The notes: a model not told the origin generated them from the sequence alone. Shown: positions 48,879 through 57,842, counted from the first letter of the stretch. The stretch is 64,000 bases of DNA from JANQQN01 sp964519665 (GCA_964519665.1 CAZFIV010000028.1:4398-68397), one strand, 5' to 3'. Made by a program: numbers and translations.

Positions 48879-49511
48879 ATGGCAGTGAAAATTCCCCGAG
48901 GCGAATCAGGTGGTGGCGAGTGGAAGCCGCTTCCGGATGGTGACTACGATCTGCGGATCACCAAGGTTGAAACGCGGCAGGCGAACAACCAAAACCAGGA
49001 CTGGCAGTTGATGGTCCAGTACGAGACGGTCGGAGGGCTCAACCCCGGCAAGAAGCTCACGGACTGGATGTTCCTCACCAAGAGGGCGTTCTGGCGTATT
49101 GAGCGTTTGCTTGACGCGCTCATGATCGAGATGCGGGAGAGCGGCCACACCGATTCGGAAGGCGATCCCATCCTTGAGTTCGAGGAGACGGAGCTTCTTC
49201 AGCGCGTCATCTTCGCCAACGTCCGCATCGCGACGTACAAGACGAAGGACCAAGACCCTGCCGCACCTCCGCAGGGTCGCAAGAACGAGATCAAGTCCTT
49301 CGAGATCTCGATGGAAGACCCGCACTACGCGGCCGTCAAGGCAGCGAAGGAAACACAGGCCGCGCAAGAGGCCGCAGGGACGGCGCAAGCGGCTGCTCCG
49401 GCAACGGCCGGCCAGGTTCAGACTGCGGGGCCTGTCACGCAAGCGGCGGCGCCTGCGGGACCGGCCGCGGCAGGCCCCGTCGTTCCCGCTGGCCGTCGAC
49501 AGCGCCGGTGA
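48879..49511 (+). CDS. DUF669 family, putative single-strand DNA-binding protein
   Basis: 210 residues; AAGGAG upstream. LPDGDYDLRITKVETRQ and GKKLTDWMFLTKRAFWRI followed by LLDAL match DUF669, a phage family regarded as SSB-like with an OB fold. The last 60 residues are Ala/Pro/Gln and end in basic GRRQRR, unlike the acidic tip of cellular SSB. Overlaps 49508 by 4 bases. Confidence 0.8.
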   Translation: MAVKIPRGESGGGEWKPLPDGDYDLRITKVETRQANNQNQDWQLMVQYETVGGLNPGKKLTDWMFLTKRAFWRIERLLDALMIEMRESGHTDSEGDPILEFEETELLQRVIFANVRIATYKTKDQDPAAPPQGRKNEIKSFEISMEDPHYAAVKAAKETQAAQEAAGTAQAAAPATAGQVQTAGPVTQAAAPAGPAAAGPVVPAGRRQRR

Positions 49512-50035
49512 GCTTCGACCTCAACGCGTTTCTTCAGGCGGACGGCGAAGCGCAGCACAAGATGCTCGCTTCGCTTCCGTCGGAGGAGCAAGCACAGGCG
49601 TTTGCGCAGATCGAACGACACAACGCGGTCATGCGCACGGTCGGGCTCGCGTCGGCGTTCACGCCGCCGGCCCGTCTGCAACGGATCCCCGAAGACAAAC
49701 GCGCAGCCGTTGCGGCTCAGGTTCTCGATTCGCAGCAGATGTTCAATCAGCTCGTAGAGAACGCGTCTGTCGAGAGCACGAATCGCGAGGAGTACCCGTA
49801 CTGGCTCGCGGAGATCGTGGACAGCCGGTTCCCGGGTGGAGCCGCAATCCACGTGCCGAAGGACTTCGATCGGCTCACGTCGATCAACGACGTCATCGGC
49901 TACTACTTCCTCTACGCGACGTTGATCGCGCCCTCCGTACATGCCCTTGCGGCGTTCAACGGAGGACGCATCACCTACAAAGAGGCCAAGGCGCCTCCTC
50001 CAGGGAGCCCGAAGAAGCTCATCCTGAGCCATTGA
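49508..50035 (+). CDS. hypothetical protein in the recombination operon
   Basis: 175 residues. Gln/Ala-rich helix (LNAFLQADGEAQHKMLASLP), then a mixed domain (YWLAEIVDSRFPGGAAIHVP) and a basic C-terminus. No motif recognised. Located between SSB-like and methyltransferase genes, so a replication accessory role is possible. Confidence 0.65.
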   Translation: MSFDLNAFLQADGEAQHKMLASLPSEEQAQAFAQIERHNAVMRTVGLASAFTPPARLQRIPEDKRAAVAAQVLDSQQMFNQLVENASVESTNREEYPYWLAEIVDSRFPGGAAIHVPKDFDRLTSINDVIGYYFLYATLIAPSVHALAAFNGGRITYKEAKAPPPGSPKKLILSH

Positions 50036-50116
50036 GGCTCGCCGGCGTGGCTCCACCGGCGGACTGAACGGGGCTTTCACTACCACCACATCCTGATCCG
50101 CGGAGGAGACGCACGC

Positions 50117-50665
50117 ATGCGTGGCGAGCACACCATGGGCGGCAACGATCACGTCTGCACCCCCAAGTACATCTGGCGGCCTCTGGTCGAATGGTTCGGC
50201 AACTCTTGGGGGCAGTTCGGCCTCGATCCGTGCTCCAACCACGGCGCGACCGTGCCTGCGGTTCGGCGAATCGTGCTTGCCAATGTCAATCCAGGGGCGG
50301 CGCTTCCGGACGGTGTTCTTCCTGCGGATGGTCTTGCGCGGGACTGGTCGGGTTACGGGGTCGTCTTCGTCAATCCGCCGTGGTCGCGGCTGAAGACGAA
50401 ACAGGGACGTCGCTGGATCACGAAGTGCGCCGATGAGGCGGACGAGGCGATTCTTCTCACGAAAGCCGCCGTGAGCACGCAGTGGTTCCAAGACGGGCTT
50501 GTTCCGCAGGCGCGGGCGGTGACCTGCTACCGAGGCCGCGTCACGTTTCAGGGCAGCAGGGATCCCGCGCCGTTTCCGGTTGCGCTTAGTTACTTCGGCG
50601 ACCGTCTTGATCTTTGGATGGAGACCGTTGCGCGTTGGGGGTGGACGACATGTCTGAAGCCGTGA
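50117..50665 (+). CDS. Dam-like DNA N6-adenine methyltransferase
   Basis: 182 residues; GGAGGAG before the ATG. Catalytic motif IV is VFVNPPWSRL (~84), the [N/D]PP[Y/F/W] loop. The N-terminal VCTPKYIWRPLVEWFG and FGLDPCSNHGATVP match the phage Dam family (DNA_N6_Dam). Compact, without an extra target-recognition domain. It probably protects phage DNA from host restriction. The 3' end overlaps 50650 slightly. Confidence 0.8.
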   Translation: MRGEHTMGGNDHVCTPKYIWRPLVEWFGNSWGQFGLDPCSNHGATVPAVRRIVLANVNPGAALPDGVLPADGLARDWSGYGVVFVNPPWSRLKTKQGRRWITKCADEADEAILLTKAAVSTQWFQDGLVPQARAVTCYRGRVTFQGSRDPAPFPVALSYFGDRLDLWMETVARWGWTTCLKP

Positions 50666-51726
50666 CACTGACCGGAACGGCGCTCGACGTTCGCGTCTTC
50701 AAGGACAGCTGGGGAGTCTTGACGCTTCGTTCGACTGGCGAGCGAGCTGATCTCGTTCGCGTCACTGGAGACGTCGCCGACTTTGGGGCAGGCGATCTTG
50801 TCGAAGTGCGTGGCTCGTTCTTCAACCACCCGCGCTATGGACGGCAGCTAAAAGCGGTCATGATCGCGCTGACGCTTCCAGATTTCGATGACGAAGCGGC
50901 TGTCGTTGGCTGGCTGAGTGCGAATCTGCTGCACGTAGGGCCGAAGCGAGCGCGCGTCATCGTGGACCGCTTCCCGGGGGAAGAGTTATGGCGTGTGCTC
51001 GAAGAGGAGCCCGAGAGGCTGCTCGAGGTCTCGGGCATTACGGAAGCCCGCCTTGCGCCGCTTCTGGAGGCGTACGCACGCGCTCAGGCAGACCGAGAGG
51101 TGCAGATTCAGCTCCACGCGTGGGGTGTTCCGCTGGCGAAAGTTCAGAAGTGGGTGAAGACGTATCGGACGACGCTCCAGGACGCCAAGGAACGCATCGA
51201 GGCGGACCCTTTCTGGCTGCTGGAGATCCCGTCGATCACGTTTTCCCAGGCGGATGCGGTGGCGAGCGCCATGGGACTTGATCTTGAAGATCCGCGGCGT
51301 GTTCGCGCGGGCATTGTCTACGCGATCCGGCAAGTCGTTCGGGTGTCGGGCCATGTCTGGGTGCAGCGCTCGGAGCTGGGGCGCGCGCTCGACAAGCTGA
51401 TGATCTACGGCGACGCCATCGATCGCGGCACGGATGAGTTGCTCGCGGAGGGGCGCCTTTACACCTGGAACAACGCATTTTTCACGACAACGGCGCTCCG
51501 CAACGCCGAGCGTGATGTGGCGCGGTTTCTATCTGCGCGAAGGGGACGACAGAATGAGCGAGGTCAAGTTGACGCCGGCGCAGGAAGCCGCCGTCGAAAC
51601 GATTTTGGCGGGGTCGACCGTCCTACTTACGGGTTCGGCTGGGACGGGGAAGACGACGGTGCTGCGTACCGCGTTGAGTCGGATGGCGAATCTTGGGATG
51701 ACGGCGCTGATGGCGCCGACGGGTAA
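50650..51726 (+). CDS. RecD2-type helicase N-terminal part, separate reading frame
   Basis: 358 residues. The first ~290 fit the RecD2 N-terminus: an OB-like domain (TGTALDVRVFKDSWGVLTLR) and helix-hairpin-helix repeats (LLHVGPKRARVIVDRFPG; LLEVSGITEARLAPLLEAY). The sequence stays RecD-like to about ERDVARFLSARR at 51540. The following ~60 residues are only the helicase gene read in another frame (Gly/Asp/Arg-rich). Removing one G from GGGG at 51542-51545 joins it to the helicase. Confidence 0.75.
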   Translation: MSEAVTLTGTALDVRVFKDSWGVLTLRSTGERADLVRVTGDVADFGAGDLVEVRGSFFNHPRYGRQLKAVMIALTLPDFDDEAAVVGWLSANLLHVGPKRARVIVDRFPGEELWRVLEEEPERLLEVSGITEARLAPLLEAYARAQADREVQIQLHAWGVPLAKVQKWVKTYRTTLQDAKERIEADPFWLLEIPSITFSQADAVASAMGLDLEDPRRVRAGIVYAIRQVVRVSGHVWVQRSELGRALDKLMIYGDAIDRGTDELLAEGRLYTWNNAFFTTTALRNAERDVARFLSARRGRQNERGQVDAGAGSRRRNDFGGVDRPTYGFGWDGEDDGAAYRVESDGESWDDGADGADG

Positions 51727-52768
51727 GGCGGCCAAGCGGATGGACGAAGTCATCGGCTTCGGTCCAACGCCTACGACCATTCATCGAGCGCTTGCCTACC
51801 AGCCGGACGGGCTTCCGGGGCACGATGCGTCCAATCCGCTCCCATTCGAGCGGATCATCGTAGACGAGAGTTCAATGATCGACATCGAGCTGATGGCGCA
51901 CCTTCTGCGGGCGACGCCGCGAACGTGCTCTGTCGTCTTTGTCGGCGACGGCGCCCAGCTCCCCCCTGTCGGACCGGGGCAGCCCTTCCGAGACATGCTG
52001 GAGATCGACGGCATCTCGAAGATCGAGCTGACCGAAGTGCATCGGGCGGCGCAGGACAGCTGGGTGTGTCGAGAGTCCCCGAAGATCCGAGACGGGCAGT
52101 GGCCCGATCTGACGGAGACGCACGACTTCGTTTTCTCCGAGGGTGCGCCGGCGTCGCTCCGGTCGTCTATCGTCGCGACGGTTCGTTATCTCTGGGGACA
52201 GGGCGAAGACGACATGGTCGTCCTCACGCCTCAGCACAAAGGCCCGCTCGGCCGCATCGCCCTCAACGAGCTTCTTCAGGCCGCGCGGTGGGAAGGCGGT
52301 CGCCCGCGTGCCTGGTCGCGCGCGAAGATCCAGGGCGACGCCGCAAACATCTACATCGGCGATCCTGTCATGCAGACGATCAACGATTACGAAAAGGGCG
52401 TCTTCAACGGGGAAGTCGGGACGGCAGTCGACATCCGGCAGCATGTTGTGCCGGGGAAGAAGCCGGCGGACATGCTTTTCGTGGCGTACCCGGGACGTGA
52501 AGAGCTGGTCCCGTACGACATGTACGCGAGCTATTCGTTGATGCTCGCGTACGCGATGACCATTCACAAGAGCCAGGGCTCGGAGTGGCGGACGGTGCTC
52601 ACCGTCTGTCACTCCGCGCACGACTTCATGCTCAACCGAGGGCTCTTCTACACGGCGGTCACGCGCACGAAGGATTCGCTCATCCTCTTCGGCGACCGCG
52701 GTGGCATCGGCAAGGCGCTCCGTACGCCGGTGTCGACGCGACGGACGAAGCTGAAGGAAGCGGTCTGA
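51554..52768 (+). CDS. RecD2-type helicase motor part
   Basis: 404 residues from the ATG at 51554, with AAGGGG upstream. Motifs: Walker A LLTGSAGTGKTTVLRTA, DExx IIVDESSMIDIELM, motif III VFVGDGAQLPPVGPG, and C-terminal YAMTIHKSQGSEW and FYTAVTRTKDSL, all typical of superfamily 1B RecD. It lacks the OB/HhH N-terminus, which lies in the preceding overlapping frame. Couples to the polymerase gene by TGATG. A 5'-3' helicase for replication or recombination. Confidence 0.85.
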   Translation: MSEVKLTPAQEAAVETILAGSTVLLTGSAGTGKTTVLRTALSRMANLGMTALMAPTGKAAKRMDEVIGFGPTPTTIHRALAYQPDGLPGHDASNPLPFERIIVDESSMIDIELMAHLLRATPRTCSVVFVGDGAQLPPVGPGQPFRDMLEIDGISKIELTEVHRAAQDSWVCRESPKIRDGQWPDLTETHDFVFSEGAPASLRSSIVATVRYLWGQGEDDMVVLTPQHKGPLGRIALNELLQAARWEGGRPRAWSRAKIQGDAANIYIGDPVMQTINDYEKGVFNGEVGTAVDIRQHVVPGKKPADMLFVAYPGREELVPYDMYASYSLMLAYAMTIHKSQGSEWRTVLTVCHSAHDFMLNRGLFYTAVTRTKDSLILFGDRGGIGKALRTPVSTRRTKLKEAV

Positions 52769-55743
52769 TGCAGTCGAAACCGATCGATGACGACATCATC
52801 CGCACGGGCATCGGTCCGCAGTACGCGGAATGCAAGGGCTGTGAGCTGCTCCCTTCGTGCAACGGCCCCTCGGGACGCTTCGTCGAGGGAGAGCGTCCGC
52901 GCGACTGGCAAGAGGGGGGCCTCATGATCATCGGGGAGGGCCCAGGAAAGGTCGAGCTGACGAAGGGCCGCCCCTTCGTGGGCCCGTCGGGGCGTCTTCT
53001 CGATCGGCTGCTCGCCGCGGCAGGGGTGAAGCGCGAGAAGCTCTGGATCACGAACGCGACCCTGGGCTTTCCTCATGAGCATTTGAGTCAGAAGGGCACG
53101 CGCTTCTCTCAGCGCTTCCCGATGGCGGTTCATTCGTGCTTGCCTCGCCTCGAGACGGAGATCGCCACGGCGCGTCCTCGGATCATTCTCACCCTCGGTC
53201 GCTCGGCCTTCGCGGCTGTGGCCGGCTCGGAGGTGGTCAAGCAAAAGCTCGTTCCCAACCCGTGCGAAGAGACTCGTTGCGACCCGTCGACGCGCAAGGT
53301 CGGGCCGGTCATCGCCTGCGCGAAAGGCGACTGCAACTGGTACGCGCTTGCCCCGACGGAAGTCCAGCTAGAAGGGGAAGCGGAGATTGCGCGCGCTCGG
53401 CTGGCGGCAGAAGCCAAAGGGGAGGCGTTCTCGGGCAGCTTCAAGCCGGAAGCGTGGCTGACGTGGGCGAAGGCGATCAAAGAGCAGTTCGCGCTGGGGT
53501 GTCCTTCGTGCGGGGCGAAGATCAGCGGGCTTCGTCCGAAGGCGATGAAGTGTCCTTCCTGCGGTGGGAAAAAGAAGCGTGTCGAGGAGTACGTCTCGTT
53601 CACCGATCCGTACGCCTTGATTGGACGCAACGGCGTCGCCGGGGCCATCTTCGAAGCGGGACGGCTTCCCTCGAAGCTTGACGAGTACGGCGTCGCGTAC
53701 GTGGTGCCGACGTACCATCCGAGCTTTTGCCTCCGGGAGGTGAGCAAGAAGCGCGACTCCGGAACGGGCGACAAGAAGATTGGCGGCCAGTTCGCCGCGC
53801 GCGCCGCTGTCGAGCACATGATGAAGGCGAAGCGGCTTCTCGACAGCGAGCCGCGCTGGGTGGACCCGACACCGCTCGTCGTCGACGACCCTGCGACGGT
53901 CGCGGCCTGGCTTGCGGAGCCCGGACGCTACGCTTGCGACATCGAGACCAACTCGTTCGAAGGGCCGGACGCCGTCACCAAGATCACGTGCATCGGTTTC
54001 GCGCGCACGGATCGAACGGAGGTCCTTGTCGTGCCGACGCTGGAGCCCGAGCCTGCGCTGCTTCGCGTCTTCGAGGCGTTCTTCGATCGCGACGACGTCG
54101 AGACGATCTTCCACAACGGCATGTACGACCGGTACGTGATGCATCGGATCTGGCGGATCTGGGTGTACAACCAGGCCAGCGACACGAAGGCAAGCCACAA
54201 CGTTCTTTATCCCGACGAAGAGCACAACCTGGGCTTCGTCGCGCATGAGCTGACGGATGCGCCGCACTGGAAAGAGCCGCACAAGAAGCCCCCGAAGGGG
54301 GAGAAGAGCGACACCTCCGGCTACCGCACGGCGGAGGAGCTGCACCTCTACAACGCGCGCGACACCCTTGGGACGGCGCGCATCGATGAGGTCATTCGCG
54401 GACCTATCGGCGGCAAGGGTCGGCTCCACGAAGAGGACCAAGGGAAGGCGCACGACGCCGACGTGCGGAACTACGACATCGCCGTCGCGATGCAGGCGAA
54501 CGGGATGCCGCTCAGTGCTGAGGTGCACCGCGACATCGAGACGTCGTTCGTGCGCGAGAAGAATCGGCTTCAGCAAAAGATGGCGGACATCGTTGGCTTG
54601 CCGGCGGACCGCTTCTGGCCGGCGCCGAAGGATAGCTACGACGGCTACGACCTCAACTTTGTTCTCTTCGATCCGACGGGGCCGCTTCGTCTCCCGATCC
54701 TCGACCGGAACAAGAACGGGTCCCCGAAGTCCGACAAGAACGTCTTGAAGCGTCTCGTGGGGGAGGCTCCGGAGTTCATCCAGGCGCTACTTCGCTGGCG
54801 GATGTTCGACTACAACTTGAGCCACTATGTTCGCGGGAAAGGCCTGGTCCCGGACCTTCACGGGCGGATTCACCCGGTCTGGAAGCCCGGTCTCGTCACG
54901 GGACGGTGGTCGAGCGAGCCCAACTGCCAGAATTGGCCGTATCGTGGCGTCGATCCGGCGCTCAACATGCGTCGGATGATCGTGGCGCCGCCGGGCCGCA
55001 AGCTCATCGGCGCCGACTACGCCGCGCTCGAGCTGCGCATTATGGCGTCGTTGAGCGGGGACGAAACGCTCATCCGGATCATCAAGAACGCGCGGGAAGA
55101 CCGAAAGCTCGAAGAGCAGTACGACCCTCACTCGTTCCTCTCCAACGAGGTCTTCGGGGACGTCTGGCAGGGCGCCGCCAAGGCAGAGCGCAAGCGTTTG
55201 CGCGACACCACGAAGCGTGTCTGGTACGGCTCGCTGTACGGCGCGGGCGCCCAGACCATCATCGACTCGATCCTCGACTCCGACTACGAAGGGCCGCCGT
55301 TGACGGTGCCTTTCGTCGAGGGCGTGCTCCGCATGATCGTCGACACGTTCCCGGGTGTCGGAGACTGGCGCAGGGAAGCGTGGGCGGCGATGCAGCGGGA
55401 CATGGCGGTTTACAGTCCGATCACACGACGGCATCGCATCTTCCCCCTCGGGGACGTGGACATCACGGTCGCCTACAACTACCCGATCCAGTCGGGCGCG
55501 GGCGATTTGATGAATTGGCGGATGGCCGGGCTCGACGACCGGCTTGCCGATGTGGACCCGACGGCCTTCATCATCGCCCAGGTGCACGACGCCGTGTACC
55601 TCGAGTGCGACGAAGACCGCGCGGAGCAAGTCCGGGATCTCGTGACAGAGACCTTGACCGTGGACTACGCTATGAAGCCCGGCTCGGAGCCAATGCGCTT
55701 CGACGCCCAAGCTGAGATTGCCGATACCTGGGATTGTTGCTGA
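52768..55743 (+). CDS. fusion of UDG-family domain, zinc ribbon and family A DNA polymerase
   Basis: 991 residues. N-terminus: Cys22, Cys25, Cys31 and GEGPGKVELTKGRPFVGPSG (UDG family 4/5-type motif), ending with TYHPS (~316). A CPSC...CPSC zinc ribbon is inserted at ~244-270. Then 3'-5' exonuclease motifs CDIETNS (~390), HNGMYDRYVM (~448) and NARDTLGTARID (~527), and polymerase motifs A GADYAALELRI (~747), B RDTTKRVWYGSLYG (~815), C QVHDAVYLEC (~937). Tyr stands at the E. coli Phe762 position. It replicates the genome; the glycosylase part may remove or sense uracil. Confidence 0.9.
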   Translation: MQSKPIDDDIIRTGIGPQYAECKGCELLPSCNGPSGRFVEGERPRDWQEGGLMIIGEGPGKVELTKGRPFVGPSGRLLDRLLAAAGVKREKLWITNATLGFPHEHLSQKGTRFSQRFPMAVHSCLPRLETEIATARPRIILTLGRSAFAAVAGSEVVKQKLVPNPCEETRCDPSTRKVGPVIACAKGDCNWYALAPTEVQLEGEAEIARARLAAEAKGEAFSGSFKPEAWLTWAKAIKEQFALGCPSCGAKISGLRPKAMKCPSCGGKKKRVEEYVSFTDPYALIGRNGVAGAIFEAGRLPSKLDEYGVAYVVPTYHPSFCLREVSKKRDSGTGDKKIGGQFAARAAVEHMMKAKRLLDSEPRWVDPTPLVVDDPATVAAWLAEPGRYACDIETNSFEGPDAVTKITCIGFARTDRTEVLVVPTLEPEPALLRVFEAFFDRDDVETIFHNGMYDRYVMHRIWRIWVYNQASDTKASHNVLYPDEEHNLGFVAHELTDAPHWKEPHKKPPKGEKSDTSGYRTAEELHLYNARDTLGTARIDEVIRGPIGGKGRLHEEDQGKAHDADVRNYDIAVAMQANGMPLSAEVHRDIETSFVREKNRLQQKMADIVGLPADRFWPAPKDSYDGYDLNFVLFDPTGPLRLPILDRNKNGSPKSDKNVLKRLVGEAPEFIQALLRWRMFDYNLSHYVRGKGLVPDLHGRIHPVWKPGLVTGRWSSEPNCQNWPYRGVDPALNMRRMIVAPPGRKLIGADYAALELRIMASLSGDETLIRIIKNAREDRKLEEQYDPHSFLSNEVFGDVWQGAAKAERKRLRDTTKRVWYGSLYGAGAQTIIDSILDSDYEGPPLTVPFVEGVLRMIVDTFPGVGDWRREAWAAMQRDMAVYSPITRRHRIFPLGDVDITVAYNYPIQSGAGDLMNWRMAGLDDRLADVDPTAFIIAQVHDAVYLECDEDRAEQVRDLVTETLTVDYAMKPGSEPMRFDAQAEIADTWDCC

Positions 55744-55768
55744 TCCCCCATGCCGAAAAAGGGAACGC

Positions 55769-56056
55769 ATGCCGAAGCCTGCGAAGAATCACCCGTGGCG
55801 TCTGCGGATGCTCAACAACGCGCCTGCGCCTCGTCCCGCCTCCGAGCCGCCTCCGCACCGAGGCCCGCTCCGGCCGCCGCCTTCGAAGAAGTCCCGACCT
55901 CGAGACGTCATCACGGATCCGGCGTGGGCGTGGATGCAACCGACTCCGTATCCGCGACGCGCCGCGCTGGAAGCGTACATCGAAGAGACGAAGCGGGACC
56001 GACGCTTTCGTCACGGCCTCGCGCTCGCACGTATACTCCTCCCCCACGCGGATTGA
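55769..56056 (+). CDS. small basic Pro-rich protein
   Basis: 95 residues; AAAAAGGGA upstream of the ATG. Pro/Arg-rich first half (APRPASEPPPHRGPLRPPPS) then a helical basic segment (RAALEAYIEETKRDRRFRHG). Coupled to the next gene by TGATG. Function unknown. Confidence 0.6.
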   Translation: MPKPAKNHPWRLRMLNNAPAPRPASEPPPHRGPLRPPPSKKSRPRDVITDPAWAWMQPTPYPRRAALEAYIEETKRDRRFRHGLALARILLPHAD

Positions 56057-56268
56057 TGGCGTGGTGGCGACACCATCTTCGGCGCCGGCTTGCTCGAATG
56101 CTGGCGCCGGAGACGTGGCAAGAGCGGACACGAGCGGAGCAAGAACTCATCTCCGCTCGTGCCCAGCTCGATGAGGCGCGCCAGATCATCGCGGGCTACG
56201 TCGAGGGATCGCGCCCCCTGGGCGCGCTTGTCCGCTACTTGAAGAAGACCGATGAACCGCAATCCTAA
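56056..56268 (+). CDS. small helical protein
   Basis: 70 residues. Basic start (WWRHHLRRRLARMLAPE) and an amphipathic helix (RAEQELISARAQLDEARQII). A TATACT box lies 18 bases before the ATG. Overlaps the glycosyltransferase start. Function unknown. Confidence 0.6.
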   Translation: MAWWRHHLRRRLARMLAPETWQERTRAEQELISARAQLDEARQIIAGYVEGSRPLGALVRYLKKTDEPQS

Positions 56269-57031
56269 GTTGACCATCGCCACGGTAAGCAGGCGCCCTC
56301 AGATCATCCGGTGGACGTACGCAAGCGTTCTCCGAGAGGCGCTTGCGTTCCGTGACGCGACGGGGGAGGCCGTGGAGTGGGTCGTCGTCGGGGACAACTG
56401 GTCTTCCGAGGCGTGCGCGCGCTTTAGATGCGCGATCGGGGATGCGTCGTCCCCGGACTTCGCCGTGCGTGCGTTCAACGTCGAGGAGGCCGCCAACTGC
56501 GGCGCGCTTCGGAACACTGCGATCCGCAACGCGTGGGGCGAGTTGCTCACGTGGCACGACGACGACGATTGGCACCATCCCGATCGTACGGTGGCGTTGT
56601 ACGAGGCGCTTCGCGCAGCGCCCCGTTGTTGGTGGGCGAGCTACGAGACCGTTCCGGTGCTTGATCTTCGCACTTTGCAGACGGGCTTTCGAAACATCCG
56701 CATCCCGTTCGCGGGCGGAGGTCTTTTCTATACCGACCGCATCCGAGACGTTCCCTTCGATGAGACCCGGGTGAAAGCGAGCGACGTCCCTTGGACGCGA
56801 CGGCTTCGCGAGGTCACGCCGCCTGCAACTCCTTCGCGGGATCTGGCTCAGACCCATATGCTGGCCACGCTCCATGGGACCAACACGGGTCACGACCACA
56901 GCGGGACGGTCAAGGCGGGCTGCCGGGAGCCCCTCGAACGCTTCGTTTCCCGTGTCGGACACGAAAAGTGGGGGCTCCACACGAGCCGGATGCTGAAGCG
57001 GCTGCAAGCCGAGTTGTGCAGCCTTCAGTAG
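56252..57031 (+). CDS. glycosyltransferase, GT2-like
   Basis: 259 residues. LTIATVSRRPQIIRWTYASV begins the nucleotide-binding half, the DxD equivalent is LTWHDDDDWHHPDRT, and AANCGALRNTAIRNAWGELL is the usual acceptor-side motif. Lies between replication and regulatory genes, far from the 12.5-15 kb sugar cassette. It may modify DNA, host or virion glycans. Confidence 0.75.
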   Translation: MNRNPKLTIATVSRRPQIIRWTYASVLREALAFRDATGEAVEWVVVGDNWSSEACARFRCAIGDASSPDFAVRAFNVEEAANCGALRNTAIRNAWGELLTWHDDDDWHHPDRTVALYEALRAAPRCWWASYETVPVLDLRTLQTGFRNIRIPFAGGGLFYTDRIRDVPFDETRVKASDVPWTRRLREVTPPATPSRDLAQTHMLATLHGTNTGHDHSGTVKAGCREPLERFVSRVGHEKWGLHTSRMLKRLQAELCSLQ

Positions 57032-57036
57032 GGCGG

Positions 57037-57042
57037 TACAGT
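57037..57042 (+). promoter_or_regulatory. putative -10 box of a leaderless start
   Basis: TACAGT six bases before the GTG at 57049, with no ribosome site between. Confidence 0.4.
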
Positions 57043-57048
57043 TCGTGC

Positions 57049-57339
57049 GTGCCGGGCACGTCTTCCCAGACCGTCTCCATCAACGTCAGGCTGACGCATG
57101 ACGTTATCGATCGTTTGGATGCGCTGGCGTCGAAGGACCCGGACATGAACAGAAGCCGGATCATCCGACTTCTTCTCGGTGCGGCGCTCGACGACGACGC
57201 GAAGACGCTCCTCACGCGAGAGCTGTCCGTGGACATGGTCCAGGCACGCAAGGAGTTCGCGGCCCGCATCGTCGCGCACATCGGGGACGCGATGCCTCAG
57301 ATCCTCGAGCAGGGTCTCCAGTCGCTTCAGGATCGATGA
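57049..57339 (+). CDS. ribbon-helix-helix DNA-binding protein
   Basis: 96 residues, GTG start supported by TACAGT at -7/-12 and no alternative before Met27. SQTVSINVRLTHDVIDRLDALASKD is the RHH strand followed by NRSRIIRLLLGAA, the helix pair typical of CopG/Arc-type repressors. The C-terminal half is helical (VQARKEFAARIVAHIGDAMP). Likely a transcriptional regulator, possibly of the nearby sigma-like and lysis genes. Confidence 0.8.
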   Translation: MPGTSSQTVSINVRLTHDVIDRLDALASKDPDMNRSRIIRLLLGAALDDDAKTLLTRELSVDMVQARKEFAARIVAHIGDAMPQILEQGLQSLQDR

Positions 57340-57839
57340 TGGATCGCCGGGTCGCACGCGTGGATTTCGGCGGCATCGCAGAGGCGGACGCAGTCAAGCT
57401 CCTCGCGGAGTGCGAACGCTTCATCTTCTTCGAGGTTCGCCGGTGGGGGCAGGCGGACCTCGAAGGCCTGGATCTCGAGGATCTTGCGGCCATTGGGCGC
57501 CTCGCCGTGCTCGAAGCCGCGGTGACGCATGTGGAAGGTCGCGGACGCAGTCTTCGCAGCTGGGCCCGGCAAATGGCTCGTTGGCGCATTCAGGAAGCGG
57601 CCCGCCGCGCAGAGCCCGCCGTAGTGCCCCCGGAGGTGCTTCACGAGGCGCCGCCGGAGAGCGCGGACCCTGATCGACTCGCCGATCTCCGGCGCAAGCT
57701 CGCGGCACTGCCTGCGCGTTCGCGCTACGCCGTGACACGGACCCTCGAAGGCGCGTCGGTCTCGACCATCGCGACGGAGTTGGGCGTCACCCGCCCTACG
57801 GTGTACGCCGACCTAGCCGCCGTGGCCGAGGCCTCGTAA
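57336..57839 (+). CDS. sigma-factor-like protein (regions 2 and 4)
   Basis: 167 residues. The N-terminal half (LLAECERFIFFEVRRWG and LEGLDLEDLAAIGRLAVLEA then YTHVEGRGRSLRSWARQMARW-type helix) fits sigma-70 region 2, the core-binding and -10 part. The C-terminal RKLAALPARSRYAVTRTLEG then VSTIATELGVTRPTVYADL is a region 4 helix-turn-helix. Short, without regions 1 and 3. A late-gene sigma factor is the natural reading. Confidence 0.75.
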   Translation: MMDRRVARVDFGGIAEADAVKLLAECERFIFFEVRRWGQADLEGLDLEDLAAIGRLAVLEAAVTHVEGRGRSLRSWARQMARWRIQEAARRAEPAVVPPEVLHEAPPESADPDRLADLRRKLAALPARSRYAVTRTLEGASVSTIATELGVTRPTVYADLAAVAEAS

Positions 57840-57842
57840 ACT
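57837..57842 (+). promoter_or_regulatory. putative -10 box of a leaderless start
   Basis: TAAACT, six bases before the ATG at 57849. Confidence 0.45.
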
